NCBI GenBank assembly: GCA_007131685.1
Contig: SLQD01000085.1
Coordinates: forward strand, 1 to 38,641
Reading direction: 5' to 3'
Source of the DNA: Paracoccaceae bacterium
GTDB taxonomy: Bacteria; Pseudomonadota; Alphaproteobacteria; Rhodobacterales; Rhodobacteraceae
Length of the DNA: 38,641 bases
Part shown: positions 1-9,043 of the stretch, piece by piece
How the letters are laid out: each line of letters opens with the position of its first letter
How positions within the stretch are numbered: position 1 is the first letter of the stretch
Position numbers and translations under genes: made by a program
The notes under the pieces: model-generated
Seen by the model: only the letters and a program-made list of their open reading frames with translations
The model's database searches: none
Told to the model about the DNA's origin: nothing

Positions 1-1547
1 CTGGCGAGCACCTCCTCCATGCCGCCCGTGCTCAGCCGGTGCCCCGCGACGTTGATGACATCGTCGGTGCGCGCCATGATGTAGATATAGCCGTCCGCGT
101 CGATATAGCCGGCATCGCCCGTCTCGTAGTAGCCCGGAAAGCTCTCGAGATAGGACTTGCGAAACCGCGCCTCGGCGTTCCACAGCGTCGGCAGTGTGCC
201 CGGCGGCAGCGGCAGCTTGATCGCGATCGCGCCGAGCTCGCCGCGGGGCAGCTCCGCGCCGTCGGGGTCGAGCACGCGCACATCGTAGCCCGGCATCGGC
301 ACCGTGGGCGAGCCGTCCTTGACCGGCAGCGGCTCGACCCCCATCGGGTTTGCGGCGATGGGCCAGCCCGTCTCGGTCTGCCACCAGTGATCGATCACCG
401 GCACGCCGAGCTTGTCGCGCGCCCACGCGATGGTGTCGGGGTCGGCGCGCTCGCCGGCGAGATAGAGACAGCGCAGGCTGGAGATATCGTGCTCGGCCAG
501 ATGCGCGCCGGCCGGGTCCTCGCGCTTGATGGCGCGAAAGGCGGTGGGCGCGGTGAAGAAGCTCACCACGCCGTGCTCGGCGATCACGCGCCAGAAGGTG
601 CCTGCATCGGGCGTGCCGACCGGCTTGCCCTCGAACACCACCGTGGTCGCGCCGTGGATGAGCGGGCCGTAGCAGATATAGCTGTGCCCCACGACCCAGC
701 CGACATCCGAGGCCGTCCAGAACACCTCGCCGGGCTTGACGCCGTAGATGTTTTCCATCGTCCATTTCAGCGCGACGAGATGCCCGGCGGTGTGGCGCAC
801 CACGCCCTTGGGCTGGCCGGTGGTGCCCGAGGTGTAGAGGATATAGGCCGGGTGGTTGCCCGCGACGGGGACGCATTCGGCCGGCTCCACGCCGTGCTGG
901 ACGGCGTGCCAGTCATGGTCGCGCCCCTCGGTGAGCGCGGCGACCTCCTGCTCGCGCTGGAAGATGACGCAGAAATCGGGCTTGTGGGCGGCCTGGTCGA
1001 TGGCGGCGTCCAGAAGCGGCTTGTAGTGGACGACGGTGTTCGGCTCGATGCCGCAGGAGGCGGCGATCACGGCGCGGGGCTTGGCGTCGTCGATGCGCTT
1101 GGCGAGCTCGGCTGAGGCAAAGCCGCCGAACACCACCGAATGGATCGCGCCGAGCCGCGCGCAGGCCAGCATCGCCTCGAGCGCCTCGGGAATCATCGGC
1201 ATGTAGATCACCACACGGTCGCCCGCCGCCACGCCCTTGGCGCGCAGCGCGCCCGCAAGGCTCGCCACCCGCTCGCGCAGCTCGGCGTAGGTGATCTCGC
1301 GCTTGGAGTGGGTGACGGGACTGTCATGGATGATCGCGACGCGGTCGCCGTGCCCGGCCGCGACATGGCGGTCCACCGCGTTGTGGCAGGCATTGAGCTG
1401 GCCGTCGGCGAACCACTCGTAGAGCGGGGCGTTGTCGGAAAAGAGCGCCCTCGAGGGCGGGCGCACCCAGTCGATGGCCTCGGCCTGTTCCATCCAGAAG
1501 CCGTCCGGATCCCTGAGCGAGCGCGCATGGATGTCGGCGTAACGCAT
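1..1547 (-). CDS. prpE: Propionyl-CoA synthetase (acyl-CoA synthetase), 3' end cut by window edge
   Basis: ATP-dependent ligase that activates propionate (possibly acetate) through an acyl-adenylate to the CoA thioester in the cytoplasm. 515 residues are visible and the C-terminus lies outside the window; full-length family members are about 630 residues. The N-terminal ACS cap comes first, then the P-loop-like adenylation motif [11 protein letters not shown] at about residues 238-248, the [10 protein letters not shown] core motif, and the [11 protein letters not shown] and [19 protein letters not shown] motifs near the cut end. The ATG start at 1547 is preceded by GGGAGGAA, a good Shine-Dalgarno. 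It is the first gene of its transcript here, 71 bp downstream of the maeB stop on the same strand. PrpE is favoured over AcsA from the overall N-terminal sequence ([13 protein letters not shown]), but acetyl-CoA synthetase remains the alternative. Confidence 0.88.
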   Translation of the reverse strand, partial: MRYADIHARSLRDPDGFWMEQAEAIDWVRPPSRALFSDNAPLYEWFADGQLNACHNAVDRHVAAGHGDRVAIIHDSPVTHSKREITYAELRERVASLAGALRAKGVAAGDRVVIYMPMIPEALEAMLACARLGAIHSVVFGGFASAELAKRIDDAKPRAVIAASCGIEPNTVVHYKPLLDAAIDQAAHKPDFCVIFQREQEVAALTEGRDHDWHAVQHGVEPAECVPVAGNHPAYILYTSGTTGQPKGVVRHTAGHLVALKWTMENIYGVKPGEVFWTASDVGWVVGHSYICYGPLIHGATTVVFEGKPVGTPDAGTFWRVIAEHGVVSFFTAPTAFRAIKREDPAGAHLAEHDISSLRCLYLAGERADPDTIAWARDKLGVPVIDHWWQTETGWPIAANPMGVEPLPVKDGSPTVPMPGYDVRVLDPDGAELPRGELGAIAIKLPLPPGTLPTLWNAEARFRKSYLESFPGYYETGDAGYIDADGYIYIMARTDDVINVAGHRLSTGGMEEVLA

Positions 1548-1618
1548 CGACCGTTCCTCCCTTGAAATGCTTTGCCCTGTTACGCGCGCGAAGGTGCACG
1601 CGCAAGATTGCTGCGCCC

Positions 1619-3901
1619 TCAGCCGTATTGCGTAACCGGCGTTCCCGCGAGCGCCGAGATGTTGAGCAGCCCGCGCGGCGTCGTCGACGGGGTGACGACA
1701 TGGGCGCGGTTGCCCATCCCCATCAGGATCGGGCCGACCTCGAGCCCGCCGCCGCGGAACTTGAGCGCGTTGCGCGCCGCATTGGCCGCGTCGGTGCCCG
1801 AAAAGATCAGGACATTGGCCGGCCCGCTGATCCGCGCCTCGGGAAAGATCCGCGCGCGCAGCTCCGGATCGAGGGCCGCGTCGAGCTTCATTTCGCCCTC
1901 ATGCGCGAAGTCCGGCGCCATGTCGTCGAGCAGGGCCATCGCCGCGCGCATGCGCCGGCCGCTCTCGCTGTCGAGATTGCCGAACTGCGAGTCGGAACAC
2001 AGCGCGACCTGCGGCGTCACCCCGAAGCGGCGCACATGGCGCGCGGCGGCCACGGCGGTCTCGACGATCTGTGCGGGGTCGGGTTCGGGATGCACCTGGG
2101 TGTCGGCGAGGAAGAGGTTGCCCTCGGGCTGGATGATCAGGCTGAGCGCGCCGACAGGGCGCAGCTCGGGCGTCTGCAGGATCTGCGTTACGTAATTCAG
2201 ATGCCACAGATACTGTCCGAAGGTGCCGCAGATCAGGCTGTCGGCATCGCCGCGTGCGACCATCACGCTGCCGATCGCGGTGGTGTTGGTGCGCATCACG
2301 GCGCGCGCGATGTCGGGGGTGACGCCGTGACGCGCCATCAGGGAGTGATAGATCTTCCAGTAATCGCGGTAGCGCGGATCGTCCTGCGGGTTGACGAGTT
2401 CGACATCGCGCCCCGGCCGGATCGCGAGCCCGGCGCGCTCGCAACGCTGCGCGACGACATCGGGCCGCCCGATCAGGATCGGCTTCTCGGTCGTGTCCTC
2501 GAGCAGGGCGTTGGCGCAGCGCAGCACCCGCTCGTCCTCGCCCTCTGCAAAGACGATTCGCCGCGATTCGCCGCGCGCGGCCTCGAAGACCGGGCGCATG
2601 ATCATCGCCGAGCGGAACACCGAGGCGTCGAGCCCCTCCTTGTAGGCATCGAGATCGGCGATCGGCCGCGCCGCCACCCCGGACTCCATCGCCGCGCGCG
2701 CCACCGCGGTGGCCACGATGCCCATCAGCCGCGGATCGAAGGGCTTGGGGATCAGGTAATCGGGGCCGAAGCTCATCCGCTCGCCCTGATAGGCGGCGGC
2801 GGCCTCGGCGCTGGTGCTGGCGCGGGCGAGTGCGGCAATGCCCTCGATGCAGGCGATCTTCATCGCGTCATTGATGTCGCTGGCGCCCACATCGAGCGCG
2901 CCGCGAAAGATGAAGGGAAAGCAGAGCACGTTGTTGACCTGGTTGGGATGATCCGACCGGCCGGTGGCGATGATCGCGTCGGGCGCGGCTTCGCGCGCCG
3001 CGTCGGGGTCGATCTCGGGCGCCGGGTTGGCGAGCGCGAAGATGATCGGCGGGCCGGCCATGCGCGCGACCTGCCCGGGCGCGAGCACACCGGGCCCGGA
3101 CAGCCCGAGGAACAGATCCGCCCCGTCGATGAGTTCGTCGAGACTGCGCTTGTCGCTCACCTGCGCATAGGCGGCCTTCTCGGGCGTCATGTCGATCTCG
3201 CGGCCCTCATGCACCAGCCCGTGCACATCGCACAGCCAGACATTCTCGCGCCGCACCCCGAGCTTGAGCAGCGTGTCGAGACAGGCGATCCCGGCCGCGC
3301 CGCCGCCCGTCGAGACGACCTTGATGTCCGCGAAGGACTTGCCCGCCACCTCGAGCGCGTTGCGCGCCGCCGCGCCCACGACAATGGCGGTGCCGTGCTG
3401 GTCGTCATGGAAGACGGGAATGTTCATGCGCTCGCGGCAGATGCGCTCCACCACGAAGCAGTCGGGCGCCTTGATGTCCTCCAGATTGATCGCGCCGAAG
3501 GTCGGCTCGAGCGCGCAGACGAGCCTGGCGAGCCGCTCCGGGTCGGTTTCGGCCAGCTCGATATCGAAGCAGTCGATCCCCGCGAACTTCTTGAACAGGA
3601 CCGCCTTGCCCTCCATCACCGGCTTCGAGGCGAGCGGGCCGATATTGCCCAACCCCAGCACCGCCGAGCCGTTCGTGACCACCCCCACGAGATTGCCGCG
3701 CGCCGTGTAGCGGCTGGCATCGAGCGGGTTGGCGGCGATCTCGGTGCAGGCCTCCGCGACGCCGGGCGAGTAGGCCCGCGCCAGGTCGCGGCCCGTGGCG
3801 AGCGGCTTGGTCGCGCGGATCTCGAGCTTTCCCGGGCGCGGATGCTCGTGATACCACAGCGCCTCCTCGCGCGCGCCGTCCTGCCTGGTCTCGTCGCTCA
3901 T
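1619..3901 (-). CDS. maeB: NADP-dependent malic enzyme fused to phosphotransacetylase-like domain
   Basis: Oxidative decarboxylation of malate to pyruvate with NADP reduction; a cytoplasmic anaplerotic and NADPH-supplying enzyme. 760 residues, the usual length of the MaeB type. The malic N-domain covers about 25-155, with Tyr44 in [12 protein letters not shown], Lys99 in [11 protein letters not shown], and metal ligands Glu141-Asp142 and Asp166-Asp167. A Rossmann domain follows ([12 protein letters not shown], about 197-208). A phosphotransacetylase-like domain spans about 440-755; in characterised MaeB proteins it is regulatory, binding acetyl-CoA, rather than a proven acetyltransferase. The ATG at 3901 has a GGGGGGAG Shine-Dalgarno. 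A perfect inverted repeat lies 17-38 bases upstream, at the predicted transcription start. It is divergent from upp and followed on the same strand by prpE. Confidence 0.95.
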   Translation of the reverse strand: MSDETRQDGAREEALWYHEHPRPGKLEIRATKPLATGRDLARAYSPGVAEACTEIAANPLDASRYTARGNLVGVVTNGSAVLGLGNIGPLASKPVMEGKAVLFKKFAGIDCFDIELAETDPERLARLVCALEPTFGAINLEDIKAPDCFVVERICRERMNIPVFHDDQHGTAIVVGAAARNALEVAGKSFADIKVVSTGGGAAGIACLDTLLKLGVRRENVWLCDVHGLVHEGREIDMTPEKAAYAQVSDKRSLDELIDGADLFLGLSGPGVLAPGQVARMAGPPIIFALANPAPEIDPDAAREAAPDAIIATGRSDHPNQVNNVLCFPFIFRGALDVGASDINDAMKIACIEGIAALARASTSAEAAAAYQGERMSFGPDYLIPKPFDPRLMGIVATAVARAAMESGVAARPIADLDAYKEGLDASVFRSAMIMRPVFEAARGESRRIVFAEGEDERVLRCANALLEDTTEKPILIGRPDVVAQRCERAGLAIRPGRDVELVNPQDDPRYRDYWKIYHSLMARHGVTPDIARAVMRTNTTAIGSVMVARGDADSLICGTFGQYLWHLNYVTQILQTPELRPVGALSLIIQPEGNLFLADTQVHPEPDPAQIVETAVAAARHVRRFGVTPQVALCSDSQFGNLDSESGRRMRAAMALLDDMAPDFAHEGEMKLDAALDPELRARIFPEARISGPANVLIFSGTDAANAARNALKFRGGGLEVGPILMGMGNRAHVVTPSTTPRGLLNISALAGTPVTQYG

Positions 3902-3917
3902 TCCGCTCCCCCCGCAT

Positions 3918-3939
3918 GGTCGTTCGACGTTGAACGACC
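3918..3939. promoter_or_regulatory. Perfect 8+8 bp inverted repeat upstream of maeB (operator or leader hairpin)
   Basis: GGTCGTTC (3918-3925) and GAACGACC (3932-3939) are exact inverted repeats separated by six bases (GACGTT). The repeat starts 17 bp upstream of the maeB ATG and lies immediately downstream of the candidate -10 at 3945-3950, so it would cover the transcription start. It has no T-run on either strand, so it is not an intrinsic terminator. A regulator operator or a 5' UTR hairpin just upstream of the Shine-Dalgarno are both possible. Confidence 0.55.
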
Positions 3940-3944
3940 GCCCC

Positions 3945-3974
3945 AGCCTAGCCCTGCGCGGCCTTGCGGATCAA
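3945..3974 (-). promoter_or_regulatory. Candidate maeB promoter
   Basis: On the minus strand TTGATC (3969-3974) is followed after 18 bases by TAGGCT (3945-3950). The -10 has the TAGGNT form also seen upstream of the MerR gene (9567-9572) and of the F0 operon (28054-28059). The predicted start site near 3938 falls at the edge of the inverted repeat. Confidence 0.35.
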
Positions 3975-4057
3975 TGCCGCAGCGGCGGCGCTTGCGCCGG
4001 CGCGGCGCTTCGGGCAAAGCGGGGCGGCGCATCCGCTCACCGCAGAAGGCCGCCGCC

Positions 4058-4690
4058 ATGTCCGAGCCCCTGACCATCGTCCGCCACCCGCTCGTGCAGC
4101 ACAAGCTCACCCTGATGCGTGACAGGACGACCTCGACGGCGGTGTTCCGCCAGCTCCTGCGCGAATGCGCCCAGCTTCTGGCCTACGAGGCGACGCGCGA
4201 CCTCGAGCTGGTGGACGAGGCCGTCGAGACCCCGATGGGGGCGACGGTGGCGCCGCGGCTGGCGGGGCGCAAGCTCGCGCTGGTGTCGATCCTGCGCGCG
4301 GGTAACGGCCTGCTCGACGGCATCCTGGAGCTCATCCCCTCGGCGCGGGTCGGCTTTGTCGGCCTCTACCGCGACGAGGCCACGCTCGAGCCGGTGCAGT
4401 ACTACTTCAAGGTGCCCGCCGAGATGGGCGAGCGCGTCGTGATCGTCGTCGACCCGATGCTGGCGACGGGCAATTCCTCCGCCGCGGCGGTGGACCTGCT
4501 CAAGCAGGCGGGGGCTCGAAACATCCGCTTTCTGTGCCTTCTGGCTGCGCCGGAGGGCGTTGAGCGGATGCGCCGCGCCCATCCGGATGTCCCGATCATC
4601 ACCGCCGCCGAGGACGAACGGCTCAACGACAAGGGCTATATCGTGCCCGGCCTCGGCGATGCCGGTGACCGTATGTACGGCACCAAGTAG
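4058..4690 (+). CDS. upp: Uracil phosphoribosyltransferase
   Basis: Pyrimidine salvage: converts uracil and PRPP to UMP and pyrophosphate in the cytoplasm. 210 residues, the normal UPRTase length. The type I PRTase PRPP-binding motif is clear ([12 protein letters not shown], about 130-141), as is the C-terminal uracil-binding region [13 protein letters not shown]. The upstream reading frame is open for hundreds of codons, but the conserved N-terminus ([19 protein letters not shown]) and AGAAGG eight bases upstream fix the ATG at 4058. It is divergent from maeB, with 156 bp between the two starts, and convergent with the M48-like gene 12 bp downstream. Together with pyrD at 6165 it places salvage and de novo pyrimidine synthesis close together, although pyrD is in a different transcript. 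Confidence 0.96.
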   Translation: MSEPLTIVRHPLVQHKLTLMRDRTTSTAVFRQLLRECAQLLAYEATRDLELVDEAVETPMGATVAPRLAGRKLALVSILRAGNGLLDGILELIPSARVGFVGLYRDEATLEPVQYYFKVPAEMGERVVIVVDPMLATGNSSAAAVDLLKQAGARNIRFLCLLAAPEGVERMRRAHPDVPIITAAEDERLNDKGYIVPGLGDAGDRMYGTK

Positions 4691-4702
4691 CGCCGCGCCG
4701 CG

Positions 4703-5719
4703 TCACTGCGCGCAGATATCGCGCAGCTCCGCCCAGCCGCCCGGCGGCAGGAGCGCGGCCGGCGCCGGCGCCTCGCCCCCCGGGATCATCGCCGACATGC
4801 GCCCGGCGAGCGCGCCGGAGGGATCGGCCGTGAGCGTGTAGGGTTCGGGGATCACGTCGCTGCGGCGGAAGCGTTCGGCAAGCGCGCGGGTCTCGTCGGG
4901 GGGCGGAATGCTGGCCGCGGCGAGGGCCGAATGCCCGCGCAGCGCCCCGGCCGGCAGCTCGCCGCTGGTCAGCAGCCGCAGCGTCGCCCCGATCCCCGCC
5001 GCCTGCAGCGCGGCGACGAGCGGATCCTCCGCCTCGGCCTTGTGATGCGCCGCGACCGCGTGACCGGCGGCGAGATCGGGCCCCTCGGCCTGTGTCAGGA
5101 GCGCCGCATCGAGCGCGATGATCCCGCCGGGCAGCGCATGCGCGGCCGCCGCCTCACCGCCCGTCTCGATCACCACCAGCGTCGCGTCGCCGATGTCGAG
5201 CCCGCGTTCGAGCCCTTGCAGCGCCCGCGTGCCGGGCTCGGCATTGCAGGGCGCCCCGAGCGCCATCTCGTCGAGCATCATGCGCCCGATCTCGGCGCGC
5301 GCGGAGGGCGGCACGACAGCGGCGGCATGTCGTATCAGCGCATCGGGCAGCCACAGCACCGCCGCCGCCGCGAGCCCTGCGAGCCCCGTGGCGAGCGCGG
5401 CCGGGCGCAGCCATGCCAGTGCCGGGCCGCGCCCCGCCATCGCGCGGCGGACCTGCTCGAGGGCCGCGATCATCGTCGTGTCATCGAGCGCGAGCGCCTC
5501 GCCGCCGTCATCCGCGTTGGGGCCGTAGAGCGCCGGCTCCCCCTCCAGCCGCGTCACCGCCGGCAGCGACCAATGCGCGAGCACCGCCCCGTCCTGCGGG
5601 TCCGACAACACCAGCGAGGTCGCGCGCAGCGACACCACCACATCGCGCCAGTGCGCCTCCGGATCGGCCTGCCACCGGCCCGGGCATTCCAGCCGCTCAT
5701 ATCGCGTCAGCGCCGTCAT
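4703..5719 (-). CDS. M48-like membrane protein with degenerate zinc site (predicted pseudopeptidase)
   Basis: 338 residues; function unknown. The N-terminal 95 residues form a soluble beta-rich region (SLRATSLVLSDPQDGAVLAHW, 30-50) resembling the domain that precedes M48 peptidases of this type (DUF7092-like, from memory). A single membrane segment follows at about 104-126, then a periplasmic M48-like region with the family landmark ALPGGIIALDAALL at 195-208. Active M48 proteins have an HExxH helix just after this; here the aligned stretch reads GHAVAAHHKAE (219-229), with no HExxH anywhere. It is therefore probably a non-catalytic homologue. The ATG at 5719 has no Shine-Dalgarno, but a TTGCGC-N17-GCAAAC promoter ends six bases before it, suggesting a leaderless mRNA. 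It is convergent with upp and divergent from the DUF952 gene. The M48 relationship is an inference from motif order. Confidence 0.75.
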   Translation of the reverse strand: MTALTRYERLECPGRWQADPEAHWRDVVVSLRATSLVLSDPQDGAVLAHWSLPAVTRLEGEPALYGPNADDGGEALALDDTTMIAALEQVRRAMAGRGPALAWLRPAALATGLAGLAAAAVLWLPDALIRHAAAVVPPSARAEIGRMMLDEMALGAPCNAEPGTRALQGLERGLDIGDATLVVIETGGEAAAAHALPGGIIALDAALLTQAEGPDLAAGHAVAAHHKAEAEDPLVAALQAAGIGATLRLLTSGELPAGALRGHSALAAASIPPPDETRALAERFRRSDVIPEPYTLTADPSGALAGRMSAMIPGGEAPAPAALLPPGGWAELRDICAQ

Positions 5720-5725
5720 GGCGGG

Positions 5726-5754
5726 GTTTGCCTGCTCGTTCTGCCTGTGCGCAA
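5726..5754 (-). promoter_or_regulatory. Candidate leaderless promoter of the M48-like gene
   Basis: On the minus strand TTGCGC (5749-5754), 17 bases, GCAAAC (5726-5731), then six bases (CCCGCC) to the ATG at 5719. Transcription would start at or next to the A of the start codon. No Shine-Dalgarno lies between. Confidence 0.4.
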
Positions 5755-5794
5755 CGGTACCCCAAGCGCGCGCCGCGCACAATGCGCCGGGCCA

Positions 5795-5823
5795 TTGACC
5801 CGCGCGCGGCGAGCGGGCAAGAG
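5795..5823 (+). promoter_or_regulatory. Candidate promoter of the DUF952-pyrD pair
   Basis: TTGACC (5795-5800), 17 bases, CAAGAG (5818-5823), then six bases to the ATG at 5830. The string CGGGCAAGAG around the -10 recurs upstream of lgt (17034-17043) at nearly the same distance from TTGACT. AAGAG could alternatively act as a weak Shine-Dalgarno. Confidence 0.4.
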
Positions 5824-5829
5824 CTTGGC

Positions 5830-6168
5830 ATGCTGGTCTACAAGATCTTCCGGCGCCCGGAATGGGATGCGCTCTGTGCCGAGGGGCGCACGCTGGGCGC
5901 GCCGATCGACCGCGCCGATGGCTACATCCATCTCTCCACCGCGGCGCAGGTCGTGCAGACGGCGGCGAAGCATTTCGCCGACGAGAGCGACCTCGTGCTC
6001 GTGGCTGTCGAGGCCGAGGCGCTGGGGTCGGCGCTGCGCTGGGAGCCCTCGCGCGGCGGCGATCTCTTTCCGCATCTCTACCGCCCGCTCGCCCTCGAGG
6101 ACGTGGTCTGGGACAAGTCGCTGCCGCTCGGCGTGGCTGGGCATATTTTTCCCGAGGGGGTGGTGTGA
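5830..6168 (+). CDS. DUF952 family protein
   Basis: 112-residue cytoplasmic protein matching the DUF952 family: [17 protein letters not shown] at the start, the signature [20 protein letters not shown] in the middle, and [12 protein letters not shown] near the end. The biochemical role is unknown. I recall the family being grouped by fold with ADP-ribosyl/NAD-handling proteins, but no activity should be assumed from this sequence. The ATG at 5830 is the first in-frame start that matches the family N-terminus. It overlaps pyrD by four bases (GTGA, 6165-6168), so the two are probably translationally coupled and co-transcribed. Confidence 0.88.
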   Translation: MLVYKIFRRPEWDALCAEGRTLGAPIDRADGYIHLSTAAQVVQTAAKHFADESDLVLVAVEAEALGSALRWEPSRGGDLFPHLYRPLALEDVVWDKSLPLGVAGHIFPEGVV

Positions 6169-7223
6169 GCGTCATCGAGCGCGCCGGGCTCGCCCTCTTG
6201 CGCCGGATGGATCCGGAGCGCGCGCACGGGTTGGCGCTCGGGGCGCTGCGCGCCGGGCTCGTGCCGCTGCCGGCGCCGGTGCGCGACGCGCGGCTGGCGA
6301 CGGAACTGGCGGGATTGTCGCTGGCCAATCCGGTCGGGCTCGCCGCGGGGTTCGACAAGAATGCGGTGGCGCTGGGGCCGCTGGCGCGGGCGCGGTTCGG
6401 TTTCCTCGAGGTCGGCGCGGCGACCCCGCATCCGCAGCCGGGCAATCCGCGCCCGCGGCTGTTCCGGCTGCCCGAGGATCGCGCCGTCATCAACCGCTTC
6501 GGTTTCAATAACGACGGCGCGGAGGCGATCGCGCAGCGGCTCGCGGCGCGCCCGCGCGACGCGGTGATCGGCCTCAATCTCGGGGCCAACAAGGACAGCC
6601 CCGATCGCGCCGCCGATTATGCCGCGGTGCTGCGCATCTGCGGGCCGCATCTCGATTTCGCGACGGTCAATGTCTCCTCGCCCAATACCGGCGGGCTGCG
6701 CGATCTGCAGGGCGGTGCGGCGCTGGCAGGGCTGCTCGAGGGGGTGATGGCGGCCCGTGCGGAGCTTGCGCGGCCAGTGCGCATCTTCCTCAAGGTCGCG
6801 CCCGATCTCGATGCGGACGCGCTCGCGGCCATTGCCGGGGTGGCGTGCGCCGCCGGGGTGGACGCGATCGTCGCGACCAACACCACGATTGCCCGTGAAC
6901 ATCTGAAAAGTGCAAATTCGGTCGAAGCTGGCGGGTTATCGGGGGCGCCGTTGTTCGAAAAGTCCAACCGAATCCTTGCGCAGCTTTCGCGGGAGACGGG
7001 CGGGGAGATGCCGCTGATCGGGGTGGGGGGGGTCGACTCGGGCGCGGCGGCCTATGCCAAGATCCGCGCCGGGGCCTCGGCTGTGCAGCTCTACACGGGG
7101 CTGAGCTACCAGGGCCTGTCGCTGGTCGGGCGGATCAATCGCGACCTCGCGGCCTGCCTTGCGCGCGACGGGTTCGCGCGGGTCGCCGATGCCGTCGGCA
7201 CCGGACGCGACACCTGGTCGTGA
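6165..7223 (+). CDS. pyrD: Dihydroorotate dehydrogenase (quinone), class 2
   Basis: Fourth step of de novo pyrimidine synthesis: oxidises dihydroorotate to orotate using FMN and passes electrons to the quinone pool at the inner membrane. 352 residues, as expected for class 2. The N-terminal amphipathic helix that contacts the membrane is present ([18 protein letters not shown]). [15 protein letters not shown], the [10 protein letters not shown] motif and [12 protein letters not shown] follow; the serine at about residue 172 matches the class 2 catalytic base. GVGGVDSG and [11 protein letters not shown] are the FMN phosphate-binding loops. It starts with GTG at 6165, overlapping the DUF952 stop, and no better start fits the family N-terminus. 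It is convergent with the MATE gene 4 bp away. Confidence 0.95.
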   Translation: MSVIERAGLALLRRMDPERAHGLALGALRAGLVPLPAPVRDARLATELAGLSLANPVGLAAGFDKNAVALGPLARARFGFLEVGAATPHPQPGNPRPRLFRLPEDRAVINRFGFNNDGAEAIAQRLAARPRDAVIGLNLGANKDSPDRAADYAAVLRICGPHLDFATVNVSSPNTGGLRDLQGGAALAGLLEGVMAARAELARPVRIFLKVAPDLDADALAAIAGVACAAGVDAIVATNTTIAREHLKSANSVEAGGLSGAPLFEKSNRILAQLSRETGGEMPLIGVGGVDSGAAAYAKIRAGASAVQLYTGLSYQGLSLVGRINRDLAACLARDGFARVADAVGTGRDTWS

Positions 7224-7227
7224 CGCC

Positions 7228-8544
7228 TCAGGCGACTGCGCGCGCCTCAACGCGCGGATAATAGAGCGCCATCGTCACGCCGCGCGCGAGGTTGAAGATC
7301 ATGAAGGCCGCCCAGAGCCCGTGATTGCCCATCAGCGGCAAGAGCGGCAGGAGCACCGCGCCATAGACCGCGAGCGAGACGAGCATCGCGTTGCGCATCT
7401 CGCGCGTGGCCGTCGCGCCGATGAAGATGCCGTCGAGCATGTAGCAGGCCAGGCTGATCAACGTGCCCGCCACGACCCAGGGCAGGAAGGCGCGCGCGGC
7501 CGCCTGCACCGCCGGGTCGCGCGCCATCACGTCGATCAGCAGCGGCCCGAGAAGTGCGAACCCCGCCGCCAGCACGAGCGCCGCGACAAGGCCCCACTGG
7601 CTCGTCATGACGCTCGAGCGGCGCAGCGCGCGCACCGAGCGCGCCCCCACGGCCTGGCCCACCAGCGCCTCGGCGGCGAAGGCGAAGCCATCGAGCGCGA
7701 AGGCCACCACATGCAGGAACTGCACCAGCACCTGGTTGGCCGCGAGCGTCACGTCGCCAAGGCCCGAGCCCAGGAACATGAAGCTCACGAAGCCGACCTG
7801 CAGCGCCACGGTGCGCACCATGATGTCGCCATTGACGCGCAGCATCAGCCGCAGGCGCACACCGTCGAGAATGCGCTCGAGATCGCGCCAGGCGTTGCCC
7901 GCGAACGCCCCACGGCACAGCCACAGCCCCAGCCCGAGCGCCGTCCATTCCGAGATGATCGTCGCCGCGGCGACCCCGTCGACCCCCCAGCCGAGCCCGA
8001 GCACGAACCACAGATCGAGGCCGATATTGAGCCCGTTGAGCCAGAGCTGAAGCCCCAGCACTGCGCGGGTGCGCTCCACCGCGATCAGCCAGCCCGTCAC
8101 CGCGAAGAGCGCGATCGTCGCAGGAGCGCCCCAGATGCGGATGCCGAGATAGCCGCGCGCGAGGTCCTCGACCTCGGCGCTCGCCGGGGCGAGGGTGAAG
8201 GCGGCGGCCATCAGCGGCAGTTGCAGCAGGATCAGCCCGACGCCCCCCGCCGCCCCGATCAGGAGCGCGCGCATCAGGATGGCGCCCGCCTCCGGGGTGT
8301 CGCGCGCGCCGTGCGCCTGTGCGGCCAGCCCGGAGGTGCCCATGCGCAGGAAGTTGAAGATGCCGTAGATCGCGGTGATGATCACCGCGCCGAGCCCGAC
8401 CGCCCCGATCGGCGCGGCTGCGCCCATCTGGCCCACCACGCCGGTATCGACGAGCCCGAGGATCGGCACCGTCGCGTTCGCGAGCACGATCGGCAGCGCA
8501 ATGTCGAGCACGCGGCGATGCGTGATCGGCGCTGTCTCAGCCAT
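7228..8544 (-). CDS. MATE family efflux transporter (DinF-like)
   Basis: Inner-membrane cation-coupled exporter of the MATE/DinF type; substrate unknown. 438 residues with twelve hydrophobic segments in two pseudo-symmetric halves. The N-terminal half carries ALPIVLANATVPILGLVDTGVVGQMG, the conserved first helix with its Asp, and the second half carries VLVQFLHVVAFALDGFAFAAEALVGQAVGAR, typical of the DinF branch. The start at 8544 overlaps the end of the upstream thioesterase by eight bases, and no strong Shine-Dalgarno is seen, so translation probably depends on coupling. It is the last gene of a minus-strand operon with two hotdog thioesterases, which hints at, but does not prove, a hydrophobic acid or thioester-related substrate. 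Confidence 0.92.
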   Translation of the reverse strand: MAETAPITHRRVLDIALPIVLANATVPILGLVDTGVVGQMGAAAPIGAVGLGAVIITAIYGIFNFLRMGTSGLAAQAHGARDTPEAGAILMRALLIGAAGGVGLILLQLPLMAAAFTLAPASAEVEDLARGYLGIRIWGAPATIALFAVTGWLIAVERTRAVLGLQLWLNGLNIGLDLWFVLGLGWGVDGVAAATIISEWTALGLGLWLCRGAFAGNAWRDLERILDGVRLRLMLRVNGDIMVRTVALQVGFVSFMFLGSGLGDVTLAANQVLVQFLHVVAFALDGFAFAAEALVGQAVGARSVRALRRSSVMTSQWGLVAALVLAAGFALLGPLLIDVMARDPAVQAAARAFLPWVVAGTLISLACYMLDGIFIGATATREMRNAMLVSLAVYGAVLLPLLPLMGNHGLWAAFMIFNLARGVTMALYYPRVEARAVA

Positions 8545-9043
8545 CGGGGCCGGGCATCAGGAAATGGCCGATGGCCTGGGCGAAGGGGCGGGCGCGATTG
8601 TCCTGCCAGGCCTCCGCCTGCACGCTGGCATAGCGCCGCCCTGAGCGGGTGATGCGCGCGCGGGCATAGGCGTCGCGCGGCAGGCCCGAGCGCAGGTAAT
8701 CCACGGTGAAATCGATGGTGCGCGGCAGCCGCGGCAGGTTCTGCGGATCGAGTGTCGCCGGGTCGAGCCGGCCGCTCTCCATCTCTTCCCAAAGGATCGA
8801 CCAGGACAGCTCGATGATCGCCGTGACCTCGAGAAAGGCCGAGGTCGCCCCGCCATGGATCGCCGGCAGGCGCGGATCGCCGATGAGCTTGTCGTCGAAG
8901 GGCATCAGCGCGGTGAGCTCGTCGCCGCGCCGGTCGAAACCGATGCCGAGAAAGCGGATATAGGGCACGCCCCCGACGAGGGCGGCGAGCGCGGCGTCGC
9001 GGCGCTGCTTGACGACCTGGACGGGTTCGGGCGGCTGTCTCAT
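8537..9043 (-). CDS. Hotdog-fold thioesterase (PaaI family), long form
   Basis: 168-residue hotdog thioesterase predicted to hydrolyse an acyl- or aryl-CoA in the cytoplasm. The hotdog helix motif is present as AIHGGATSAFLEVTAIIE; the usual acidic residue of the PaaI active site is Glu here instead of Asp. The C-terminal strand reads RRYASVQAEAWQDNRARPFAQAIGHFLM. The start at 9043 overlaps the stop of the preceding thioesterase by four bases (9040-9043), and its own stop overlaps the MATE start by eight. It is about 25 residues longer than its neighbour, and the two share the HGG core but little else, so they are old paralogues or recruited relatives rather than a recent duplication. Substrate unknown. 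Confidence 0.87.
   Translation of the reverse strand: MRQPPEPVQVVKQRRDAALAALVGGVPYIRFLGIGFDRRGDELTALMPFDDKLIGDPRLPAIHGGATSAFLEVTAIIELSWSILWEEMESGRLDPATLDPQNLPRLPRTIDFTVDYLRSGLPRDAYARARITRSGRRYASVQAEAWQDNRARPFAQAIGHFLMPGPDG

Noticed and set aside
1562-4690. A 1042-codon plus-strand open frame running antisense through maeB and into upp
   Set aside because: The minus-strand MaeB has all family motifs. The plus frame is Arg/Ala/His-rich filler created by GC-rich third positions; only its last 210 codons (upp) are real.
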